Assembly (NCBI GenBank): GCA_028673005.1
Contig: CM054117.1
Location: forward strand, 32,522,561 to 32,586,560
From: Tanypteryx hageni
Taxonomy: Eukaryota; Arthropoda; Insecta; Odonata; Petaluridae
DNA: 64,000 nt
Reading direction: 5' to 3'
The translations under genes and the position numbers were made by a program. The notes under the pieces are model-generated. The model had not been told where the DNA came from, searched no databases, and saw only the letters and a program-made list of their open reading frames with translations. Positions 25,000-35,400 of this stretch are shown here, piece by piece (the stretch's first letter is position 1; the number at the start of each line of letters is the position of its first letter).

Positions 25000-25480
25000 A
25001 GAGTATGAGGATACACAGAAAAGAGCAATTGCCGAGTGAAAAGAGAAATTAAAAGAACGAAATGTAGGAATAAGTAAGAAGAAAGCTAGACAAATAGGTC
25101 ACAAGTAGACAAAACGAGGACGTAAAAGAAAGAATAATTATAAAAATAGATGAAAATAACGAAAGAGGTAGAGAGTGAGTAAAGTACATGGACCAGAGAG
25201 AAATGAAGAGTAGAGACGTAAACGGGAGATTGAAGAAAGGAAGAAAGAGAGGGGGAGAGAGAGAGGACGAGAAACCGACACCACAGACGATTCCTTAAGA
25301 CTGAGACGAGTTCTAAAAATAGAAAGCGGGGGTGGGTGGGGGAGAGTGGGAAAGGGCGTTAAAAAAAGAAGAGCGAATGGGAGAAAAGGAGAAGGAAAGA
25401 GGGAGAGGGGATTTGGAGGGAGGAAGAAAGAGGGGAGAGCAGGGTGGGGGGAGGAGTTAGAATAGAAGGGGTTCGCAGCG
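25000..25480 (+). repeat. Purine-rich tract
   Basis: The + strand is mostly A and G, ending in a G-rich part (gggggtgggtgggggaga, near 25,328). Minus-strand frames over it are S/P/L/F-rich artefacts. Confidence 0.8.
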
Positions 25481-27103
25481 TGATGGAAGGTTTGCAGTTC
25501 GCATTCCCATAAACACTTGCTTTCTCCCCTTCTTCTTTCTTCCTCTTCCGATCCCATCTCATGCTATCGTAAGCGACTCCTCCGATCTCGTATCTCTTAT
25601 GTTGCGCGGGGCAGATGCGCTCCAAACGGGAGGCAGTGGGACCGGAATTACTTATCGAACCGCAAGGGGGAAAGACTTCGGTTTTCTTTATACGGGTTTA
25701 TATGGCGGCAACGTATGTAATACCACGCACGCAAGAACGTGCATTTTTTTCCCGATCGGTGTATGGATTCAATTTAGACGAATGTGCGGATGAATCGAAT
25801 TTTAAAAATATTCTTCGATAAATCATAACCATATGGTCATTCTTTCTGTATCAGGGTTACATCGAAGGCAATCAGCTCCATTTAACTTATTTAAGATCTT
25901 ATCCTTGATAAGGTTGACTGATTGCTACTATCGCAGCCATAGATTCTCCACGCAAATCTCAATGCATCCCAGCAGTTTTTGTAAACGCGGGGATATTTTA
26001 ATTTTTCAGAAATTAGCGCATGAGCACGAAAACTTTAGTGACTGAATATAAGATGTATGAAATTACACATATTTGTTCTCTTTCCTTGGTATCGTTATAG
26101 CAGGTGATGATGTTTGCAGCGTCAAATCGTTCAAATGGCTGATACATCAACCTTTAGTGTTGTTACTCCGTTTATGGTTCCTCTCTATTCACTTGAACGC
26201 CTTCATCTCTCTCTCTCTCTCTCTGCACGCTCTTAGCGCAACAGTTCTTAGTCCGTAAGTTCGATGACACCGCATTACATGAAGCTCCATAGCTCATCCG
26301 TGTGGCGGACACAGCCGTCACAATTTCCTTTAAAAAAAACTGACTCTCAATGTTAAAAAAATAGTGTTAAAAACCCAAGATAATAATATATTATCCAAGG
26401 TTTATACGATAAAATATGTTATTTCCGAAACAAAGCCAGATGTTACACACTGTTACAAATCTATGTAAAAAATTTCACGGGCAACCCCTCTTTCAACGAA
26501 CGACATGCGCTCCTGAAAAACATTCGTTAAAGGAAAACTTGTTGATAGATCTTGATTTTCCTATTGACTTTCATGTTAAAAGCCAAGATTCATTCCAGCC
26601 AAAATATTTTTCATTCTCGTATTCAATTTGTACTTTATATATACTTTATTTCTGACCGTCAAGACAGAAAAATGTTGGATCAACGTAACAACCGACGCGA
26701 CAACCAAACAAAAAAGAAAGAAGACTTCTCACAACCAGTGAGAGAAAGCGCGATGCACGTGAGCACAGGAATAGCTATGGACAAATCCTCGTAATGCAGC
26801 AATCCTAATGCCCGCGAGAATCTGAATGCGGCTGACGACCGTCGTCATTCTACGCCACAGACTGCAGCTTTGAATGACAGGCGAGTCCCTCTACTATGGC
26901 AGGTGTTTCCAACTTGGAGCTCGTGAGCACCGCGATGCTCTCTGACAGTATGACTGTGCTCTTCTACGGTGCTTAAAACCCCGTTTCTTAGAACCAATGA
27001 CTAAGCTTGCTCGGTAATTCTGACCTTGGTTTGATTTTATTCTATTTTTTTTTATTTGATTCTATTCCTATTTTTGCAGATGTATAGTTGTGCTCACTTG
27101 ATA
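25481..27103. other. No gene recognised
   Basis: Several short frames overlap at 25,517-25,821 without a recognisable domain. A (CT)n run lies at 26,206-26,224. Nothing else can be supported. Confidence 0.4.
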
Positions 27104-27519
27104 TTCTAGGACAGGGGCGCCCAACCTGCGGTCCTTTTTTCATAGTTATTTTGATTTACCTACCCAATGTTATTTTTTATTTAGCAAAACCTGTTTAAAT
27201 GTATAGCATTAAATTGAGACCCCTTAATAAACATTATTCGATTAAAATAAGTTCTTTTTAATCTTGTTTTTGATATTTTCTAAAAAGGTTTTTCTTAGAT
27301 AGAATTCCATCACGATTCAATATTGTAATGTTAACCCTAAAAAACTAATTCTAACTTGATTTTCACTCATATGGTGCCTATAAATCTCTTAGTAACTTCC
27401 GATTTAAGTTTAATCCAATCCGCTAAAGCATTAACAATTTCCAATGCGGCTCACCGAAGGCTTCATTGCCACCAATGCGGCCCACCAAGTAGAAAAGGTT
27501 GCCCACCACTGTTCTAGGA
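27104..27519. mobile_element. Short non-autonomous hAT element with perfect 8-bp target duplication
   Basis: The direct repeat TTCTAGGA lies at 27,104-27,111 and again at 27,512-27,519. Between them is a 400-nt element whose left end reads CAGGGGCGCCCAACC and whose right end, reverse-complemented, reads CAGTGGTGGGCAACC. These 15-nt ends match at 11 positions. An 8-bp target duplication with CAG-starting TIRs of the CAGGGGTGGGCAACC type is diagnostic of hAT, Charlie-like. Subterminal 'gcggccca/gcggctca' motifs are typical too. The interior is AT-rich and non-coding. Confidence 0.9.
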
Positions 27520-28510
27520 GACGACTTCACCACATCGAAAATGCTAAAAACTCCAGCTATATGCGTATACAAGAGAAGTCTTGAAGCTCTCAGACTCTTT
27601 GTAAACTATTCCTATTATCCGAGTTGGATATCCGTTATTGTGCGTTAAAGTGAACAGTGCTTTCAATGAAAGGGAGGGCTTAAAAATTCAATACATTAGT
27701 TAAAGCGATCGTAAGTTGAAAGAGAGTTTCCTGTATATTCTGTATAAAGAGGTAATTTAGTATCGCATAAAGAATTGAGAAAAACTGTTGGCCTTACAAT
27801 CTTTTCCGTATCTTGATAGCCTCTTAATTAGTAGTAAGTATTATGTTCAAAACGCAATATAAATAGTGCTCTATAACGGATGATACTTCCGCGCTTTTCT
27901 TGATACAGGAGTAATTTTAGCCCTTTTTGGGATCGTGTGAATACATGCCTGCACAAGCTAACCAATCCAAATAAGCAGACCATCTTATAATATAACGCAC
28001 ATAAACGTCCGAAGAGCCGCATACGGAGCCACAATTGCAATACGGACTACACACAATGTTTCAAGTAAAACAATCAATATATAAAAGTTATCTTAAAAAT
28101 CTCGTCGTCAAGAAAGTCCAACATGGAACATCATCTTCCGTTTAAGAAGTATTTGAACGTTTTCCGTAATTTGTGGAATCATTTGAATCCTACCGCAGTT
28201 GAAAAAAATGCCGTCTATACGGGCGTAGGTGTTTAATGCGCTTGCGGCGATTAATTTTGGGATTTGGAGCGCTCTTATGACTATTATTTCTGAATCGATA
28301 GGATTAGTGCAACGTGCTCATTGCGAACGTGAGCTGTGCAAATAAAACTTTAATACCTCGTCTACTAATAGACTGTCCCCACAAGCCACCCACGCAAAAG
28401 ATAAAGCGCTTCCAGAAATGGCCGATTCGTGGATTTTTTTTCCTTGTTTCCGAAAATGTGGCAATTGCATGAAAGAGTTGATAAAGCTCTTTTAATGTTT
28501 ATTTTCGTCG
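27520..28510. other. No gene recognised
   Basis: I see no feature I can support here. The minus-strand 70-codon frame at 27,828-28,040 has no known domain. Confidence 0.4.
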
Positions 28511-28516
28511 TTGAGC

Positions 28517-28586
28517 GCCCATGTTCAGTTAACTGGAGATCCTTGCTTTATCCAGGAGGCCCATGTCCAGTTAACTGGACATGGGC
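28517..28586. repeat. 28-nt perfect palindrome with a partial second copy
   Basis: The string GCCCATGTCCAGTT followed by AACTGGACATGGGC (28,559-28,586) is its own reverse complement over all 28 nt, centred on TTAA. Just upstream, 28,517-28,537 repeats the left 21 nt with one change. The two copies are 42 nt apart. Function unknown. It could be a cruciform-forming remnant of an inverted duplication, and the central TTAA is also a piggyBac target. Confidence 0.85.
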
Positions 28587-29083
28587 TTTGTCTGCTTTGC
28601 CTTCTTACTGAGAAGCATTGGCCCACCCGTTCCGTTTGAGATTTGGAGTGGGCCTTGGGGAATCTTCAACCTTTCTTGTAATGGTTGTAGTTTCTCAATA
28701 CACCAATAAATGGGTTTACTTTTGATATTCTTTTTGCGCGCTTTTTACGTACTTTTTAAATATTATTTTTCAAATAATAATAATAATAATTGGAAGTACA
28801 TAGTTTATCTTTTATTGTTTGAATGAAAAATATTTGAGAAAAGCATATAGTCAGTATTTATTGAAAATTTCCCACAAAAAATTAACCCTTCCATCACTTA
28901 CCAACCATTGGAAATTTTAACAAAAACGACGAAACGGATTTTGGTTTTCGAAAATAGCATATAGGAATATATCTTTTTCCAACCAGCTGTGCAACTGTTG
29001 GAAGTATGAGAAAAAATTTTATGGCACTAAGGTCATAAACGTAGACATGCCTCGGCGGCGTCCGGAGGTTTGCCGAAAGTCGT

Positions 29084-29156
29084 CTACTAGACCCGTGTGT
29101 GTGTGTGTTGAATGGCGAATCAGCCTCATGGGCTATTATCGCTACTAGACCCGTGT
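29084..29156 (+). repeat. 43-nt insertion flanked by a 15-nt direct repeat
   Basis: CTACTAGACCCGTGT occurs at 29,084-29,098 and again at 29,142-29,156. It brackets a 43-nt segment that starts with a (GT)n run and ends gggctattatcg. The pattern suits a target-site duplication around a very short retro-insertion, although tandem duplication is also possible. Confidence 0.6.
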
Positions 29157-30078
29157 TTTATGTGCACAGTTCAAGTGCTTTTGAAGAGAGCCGAAATGGA
29201 CAACGATTTCTGACCCTTTTCTGGTTCTAGGCCTCTCTCTTCAGAAAAGGCTTTTTACACGTTTTCTCAAACCAAGGGATCTTTCACGCCACATATGTTT
29301 ATGCCCTATGTGTAACTGCGGCATATGTATTGGCTTGCAAACTTTGTCAGTTTGTGAAGGTTCTCTCGAGAAGACGTATCGTATAGTTTCTGCCTATCTA
29401 TTCTCACTCGCATTAGTTGGTGCTGTAAAGAGAATAGAGAAATATCATACATTGGTTATCCGCAAGATATTTCTCTGCGTCTACTGAAAGTTTGCTGCCT
29501 ATAACTGGAAACAAGATTGGTTAGTTGTTTCTTATAAAGAAGTTTTACATAAGCTTTCCTATTTTTATAATAGAATTATCCTTATTTTCGATTTATGAAT
29601 AATTCCATTTTAGGTTTAGTGAACATTGTTTTTTCTTTATAAACTTTAACTTTTATTACATATACAATGATGGTTATCATTATAGAAATAATTAATATTT
29701 TTCATTTTTCACAAATTTTCCTTTCTACAATATGTGAAAAAGACGTAAAGATCCATATTATCTACACGCAAGACTTTCTTTTGAAGAAACATCATACAGT
29801 TTTTTCATAGAGTTGGTGCGTATTCAATAGCATTGCTTGGTGTTGAAGAATATATACACATATTATACTGTGTCTGGAGACGACATTTTTCACCTCTACT
29901 GACAAGTTACAGCCTAGAACTGGGTGCGAAATGCCTAAGTTATTCTTATTTTCAGAAAATATATTTTATTACATTACTTCTGGTAACGTTTGTAAATATT
30001 CATAAAACTGTGTTCAATAAGAAAATTTTCAATTTTTACGTATTTCTTGTATTAGCCATCGCATCAAGAGATCCTTCG

Positions 30079-31788
30079 ATGCCAAGCACAAGTAGGGAGG
30101 GAATGTCACACTCCGAGTCTGAATCTGATACATCATATCAGCCAACGGAGGAAGAGAGTGAGTTGGAAAGTTCAAGCGAAGATGATTTTGTCTCAGAAGA
30201 GAGCAGTGAAGAAGAAACTGCCCCCGATGACTGGAGGGATGGAGTTGGTGTCCCACCAGATATTAGATTTAGAGGAAAACCGGGACTAAGAGACGACATC
30301 GAGCCTAATGTACGGCCTATCGATGTATTTCATCTCCTTTTTAGTGAAGTGCTAGTGGAAGCAATAATCAGGGAAACCAACCGTCGAGGTGATGAACTTT
30401 TGAAGAAAGAAGAGAAGAGAGAAATAAAGAGAATGCATCGATGGAAGAATACTTATCAGGAGGAAATAAAAAAAATCTTTGGTCTGTGCCTCCTAATGGG
30501 TAACATCAGGTTCCCAACACTTGCTCACTATTGGAACAAAAATTCCTTATATTATCATCCAATATTCGGTCAAATTATGTCTCGAAACAGATTCGAACAT
30601 CTGTTGAAGGTTTTGAGATTCACCGATCATAGTGAAGAAAATATGGTACCAATGGACAAATTATTCAACATACGGCCAGTTCTTGATGCTGTTCTAGAAA
30701 ATTTCAAATCTGCGCTTTTCCCTGATCAGAATTTATCTCTTGATGAGACTATGCTGCAGTGGAGGGGAAGGCTTAGCTTTAGACAGTACATTCAGGGAAA
30801 GCGCCATAAATATGGCATCAAATTGTATGAGTTGTGAACTCCAGAGGAGTATGTGTTGGATATTCTTGCGTATACAGGAAAGGGAATGATAATTGAAGAA
30901 GAAAGGAATTCTGATGCTGTAGTGAAAAAATTATTGTAGAATTTTATAAATATAGGACATGTACTTTACATGGATAGTTTTATAATAGTGTAGAACTAGC
31001 CGAGAAACTCTTAGAAAAAGGAACTTATGTATGTGGGACTCTAAACCGTAAACGAAAAGGAAATCCAAAGTTTGTGTTGCAGAAAAAGCTAAAAAAATCT
31101 GAGGTCGTATTTCAACACAAAGGGCCTGTTTTGGTGACGAAGTGGAAAGATAAAAGAGACGTCTTGATGATTACGACTCGTCACACACATCAGATGAGAC
31201 GTCTGAAGACGAAGAGAAATAAAGAGTTGCAAAAACCACTCTGTGTGATTGATTATAATTTGAATATGTCGGGAATCGACCGAGCAGATCAAAAGGCCGC
31301 TTATTATTCCTCACCAAGGAAGACGCTGAAGTGGTATAGGAAAATTTTTTCCATATTTTAGATCTGTGTATTTCAAATGGTAGGCTAATTTACCAGTTAG
31401 CAACTGGTAAAAATACACGGTTGCTGCCTTTTCGGGACTCCGTTATCTCGCGCTTGTTTGGGAATCCCGATTCCCGAATAAAAGTAGATAGGAAGAGGAA
31501 AGAAAGAAAGATAGAATAATGTCTTTATTGGCGAGGTTGAGGCTAAGTAGCCCCCTCTTCCACCTAACCATAGGAAACCATAGGAAGAGAACATCTGAGC
31601 CAAAAACTGACCAACATTACTTGGAAACATGTCCAAGTACAGAAAAAACAGCAGTAATGATGAAGAGGTGCAGGGTTTGCCATTCAAAAGGGGTAAGAAA
31701 ACAAACTCGATACCAGTGTGGGAAATGCGACAAGAAACCCGGGTTGTGTGTACATCCTTGTTTTGTAGAACGGCATAATATTCAGTGA
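30079..31788 (+). pseudogene. piggyBac-family transposase, broken
   Basis: This encodes a DDE/D transposase that moves by cut-and-paste at TTAA. The likely Met is at 30,079; the open frame extends back to 29,833, but that part is AT-rich and unlike the family. A run of pyrimidines ending TTAG at 30,053-30,056 could be an intron acceptor. After an acidic serine/glutamate-rich N-terminus comes the conserved core (GNIRFPTLAHYWN, then SRNRFEHLLKVLRF). The first catalytic Asp is in LSLDETM (codon 30,742), the second in YMDS (30,972) and the third in SGIDRADQ (31,278). A cysteine-rich finger, CRVC...C..C...C...C, lies at 31,672-31,785. Lesions are TGA at 30,835, TAG at 30,937, a lost base near 30,976, a lost T in the run at 31,345-31,350, and an 82-nt insertion before the finger. 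All three catalytic residues survive, so decay is moderate. Confidence 0.9.
31488..31589 (-). mobile_element. Family C retro-fragment inserted in the piggyBac gene, with 10-bp target duplication
   Basis: ATAGGAAGAG at 31,488-31,497 is repeated at 31,580-31,589, enclosing 82 nt that do not belong to the transposase. The coding frame before it (...GNPDSRIKVD) and after it (KRTSEPK...CRVC) are the two sides of the normal linker. On the minus strand the insert reads tatggttaggtggaagaggg, then ggctacttagcctcaacctcg, and ends ccaataaagacattattcta plus a TTTC-rich tail. That is the family C 3' end. The direct repeat supports retrotransposition of a heavily truncated copy. Confidence 0.8.
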
Positions 31789-32053
31789 TGTCTCTCTCTA
31801 GAAATAAATCTTTTCCAAGATCTCTTTTTGGATTATTACATAAATGTTTCGCTATTTCTTGTTTTATATAAGTTTTCTGTTTTTCTGGAATAATTTCCAT
31901 CAATTTTGTTTTGCAAATATTTTCATTTTGGATTTCATGAAAATTTCTATTTTCTTTTGTTTTATGGGTATTATTTTTCAATGTACTACCTATGTTATAA
32001 TCTGATCTGTAGGCAATCAGTAATTTTCATTCAAACGTAATTTTTAAGTGGAA

Positions 32054-32304
32054 TATTAGTAGTAGAATGTCGTTTATTTCATTTCTCTAGTGCAAACCGT
32101 TCTTGAGATAGAAGATTTTAAAGAAATGTAAATTTTCGGGGAATCGAACCGAGGACTCCGTCGTCCGATATCGTAATGTTTCGCGGATTGTGGAGTATTA
32201 GTAGTAGAATGGCGTTTATTTCATTTCTCTAGTGTAAACCGTTCTTTAGATAGAGGGTTTTCATGAAATATAAATTGTCCGGGATTCGAACTGAGGGCTC
32301 CAAC
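32054..32304. repeat. Two direct copies of a ~109-nt unit with reversed tRNA B boxes
   Basis: The block tattagtagtagaatgtcgt...ctctagtgcaaaccgttct repeats at 32,054-32,162 and 32,196-32,304, with a period of 142 nt and roughly 80-85% identity by eye. Each copy ends in a B-box complement: ggaatcgaacc at 32,140-32,150 and gggattcgaact at 32,281-32,292. On the minus strand these read as GGTTCGATTCC-type pol III boxes, so each unit may be part of a tRNA-derived SINE pointing left. They lie in the presumed 3' region of the piggyBac element. Confidence 0.6.
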
Positions 32305-32475
32305 CCCAGAATCAAACACATAATCTAAAAGTTTAAGAAGTTTTAATTGCTGGATCAACAATTATTGAGAAATTAAATGGTTTTTTAATTATATCTTTGC
32401 GACAAAGTGTTCAAAAGTTTCATGTTTGGCCTACAGGGTAAAAACGCAATTTCCTTTGGGCAGTCAATGTGTTAA

Positions 32476-35400
32476 TGTTTATTTTCGATGTAAAATACGC
32501 TTCGCTTCGCATTGTGCCTCGAAGACAAACATTATTTTATTAAATTTTGATTTTTGCATATATTTTTATAACAAAATACCCCTTTTATAACAAAAGCCTT
32601 TGTATGTATGTCATTTCGTCACGCCGTCGTATTGATGGTATTATGTATTCCACATTGGAGTTAGATATGAAAGAGCATTACGTGTTTACCTAAATTACTA
32701 ATGGTGGCAAAGAATGCTATTTCTTTAAATGTGCAGATTAAAGCTATGTAATTATGTGTTTGTATATTGTTCATACGAATGTCAACAGTATACTTATCAA
32801 GTTAATAAGCTACAGCTAAGGAAGTAATTGATTTATTTTCATCAGAATCAAAAAGAATATTTTCAAACTGTTAAATTAGAATTTTTAAATTTTTTAAACG
32901 AATTTGGTGTTTTGTTTATATTGGATATATCCATCGTAATTCCGATGGTCAAGTTCTGTGCATAATTTAGTTTTACCTTTTGTTTACATCGCAACAAAGA
33001 AGTTGCTTTTCTATTTATATAAAAATGCATAGATGCAATCAAATTATTATTGTATGCATGATAATTTACCCCCGTGCGGAGGGAAATTTCTTATCATGGA
33101 GATGCAGTTTGTTCGTCGCCTAAAAACTGGTTTAATTAAGATTTAATTGCATTCATATAATATAAATCTCCAAATTATTTTATATCGTTATTTTAAATAT
33201 TATCAAATCGTTTTAAAAATTAAATCTAAAGTAGGTTTCGAATAAAATTCACAAATATAATTTAACATTAATTTTCCTCGAACTATCAGGAAGCCTATTT
33301 TTATCCCTGGCATAAGCTGTGCAAGTCTGAGAAAATGTGTCATGACTTTTTTTTTCGCTTGAGAAATTAATTAATCTAGATAAAGCGGGTAAATATAAAA
33401 AACAATGCATGCACTCGCAAATCCACTAAAGCTCTACGGGAACAGAGGGGATTATTGTAATGAGATGCACCTCCAGTGCATAATGCATCTCACTCGCCTT
33501 CCGGTTATCTTATTGTTAAACAATGGCATATCATTCGTTTCGAAAAGAATACCAATAATCCGTATCCCTATAGCATCCTCCTAAACACTCCGCAACGCAG
33601 GTGGAAAGTCTTATTACGTAGTACACCGCGGGAGGGTGAAGAGACACATGGAAGGTTGTGGAGGTGTAAAGGAGGGAGAGAGTAAAAATAAAGAGCCCGA
33701 GGAGTCGAATGGAGCGAGAAATATAAAGGGCGGAACATTTAACCGAACGATCTTCCCTGCTCCTCTCAATCTCCTCCCTTGTCCCTTAAGGCTCTTGTCC
33801 AAATGGACGAAGCTGAAAACGACCCACGCGCGCGAGCCAGGGAGAGAAGATCCTTTGAAAACGCGATGCGCAGATATTTCATCCGCAACACACACACACA
33901 CACCGGGCGTTTCATCAATCCAGGCGCCTCGCGGCGAAAAAAAAATTAGTGAGGCTGTTGGAGGCGCAGTCTCGTGTATTACCCGTCACGCAAACAATTG
34001 ATTCGAGTGAACAAATGGCCATTTGTCACCGTCGAGAGTAGATTCGTCAATTATGGCGTTTCGAACTGCAGCTGTTTGGAATAGATTCAAGTGGGTTCTC
34101 TCATGGAATGGAGCCTGTTGAAGAAGTTTTCGTAATTTTGGTTATATGTGTCGCCTTCGTATCAATCTGGTTACAGAAATTAATGTTTTGCCATAATTAT
34201 CTCTTGAAATGGATACGATGTATCCTACGCAAAAATTTAACGTGTGGCAGTGTGGTTTTTAAGCTTAATTTTACCATATTTTTACATTTATATTAATAAA
34301 TTGCATTTAACTGTTTTCAGGTACTTTATTCTGAGTTTGAAATTAAATTAAACAAACAAATATAATTTTTATTGAAAATATGGTCTCATTTAATTTTAAT
34401 TTAGACAATTATACGCATGTAATCTGAGGAATTAATTGAAAAAGAAAAATTTGGTCATATCTCGAACTTGTGCAATAATTCACATTTTACTCATTCAAAT
34501 ATAAAGTGGTTATTTTTAGGCGTTAATTTTAAAACTATAATACCAGTGCCTTATTGAAAAAACATGAATAATGCGAGGGCGTCAAAATTTGTTTATAATA
34601 GAAATAAAAAATATACGCCGGATTCTGTGCACGTGAAGTTTTTTACATTCATAAATTAACGTAAGAAATTAGAAAATAAACTAAAAGCTTTTCTGCCTTC
34701 GGGGTACAATACGATCACAATCCGGATGTGGTGACAAATTACAGAGAAGTTAAGTATAAAATCAATTCAGATAAGCTCTTTGCTCTCTCTCTCTCTCTCT
34801 CTTTCAGTGTTGGTGGAACTATATCCAGAAGAAATCATCAAGCGAATGAGATTGATTGATTGATTATTACCTGGGCAATAAAACATTTATCGGTTACATA
34901 TGAAGAGGAAAGTACGAATTATTGCGCAATTTTCTAATGGATTTAATCTCATAATTTCTTTTTATGTACAGCTACGAGAGATCGCTTAAGAGGCAATCTC
35001 AGTCGTAATATTTTTTTACACTTATCAGTCTTTGAAAATATTGATATTATCATAGTATGAAAATCGCAGATAAGATATGATATTTCGACGTGACCGTAAT
35101 TGGATTATTAATATATTAAGTGCTTTCTTATCCACAAATTTAATATATCTGTGCATATTATAATTCGATAGAAAAAGATAGGTCTCATTCCAGCAAACCA
35201 GAGGTTCTCAACATAGTGCCGGCCGAGGCATTTCTAGCTGGCCGCTTTCCCCGGCGCACATACTATTAATCCCTAATCCAGTGATGAAACTCTTTAAATG
35301 TCGTTGCAAATATTTTAATTTTCGTTTCCGCCGAAAAAGTTGTTAGCGCTTTAGCGAACGATAGCAATAACTCATTTATTATTCGTTTAAGAACAGTACC

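Larger units (their letters stand above)
28882..32475 (+). mobile_element. Decayed piggyBac element (boundaries tentative)
   Basis: A piggyBac transposase pseudogene lies within a segment bounded by TTAA at 28,882-28,885 and 32,472-32,475. The left boundary continues CCCTTCCATCACTTACC. The right boundary, reverse-complemented, continues CACATTGACTGCCC, which resembles common piggyBac-like ends. The two ends agree only loosely, with a better-matching patch (ggaaatt) about 25 nt in, so the exact limits are inference. piggyBac inserts at TTAA and duplicates it. The element carries later insertions at 29,099-29,141 and 31,498-31,579 and an internal duplication at 32,054-32,304. Confidence 0.5.

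Noticed and set aside
29833..30078. N-terminal extension of the piggyBac protein from the ATG at 29,833
   Set aside because: The peptide is AT-driven and hydrophobic, unlike the acidic N-termini of the family; the Met at 30,079 or a splice acceptor just upstream is more plausible.
31397..31981. 194-codon minus-strand frame
   Set aside because: It is antisense to the piggyBac C-terminus and the family C insertion, both of which explain the sequence.
35199..35212. Complete hAT element starting CAGAGGTTCTCAAC
   Set aside because: No matching right end or 8-bp duplication of cagcaaac was found downstream.
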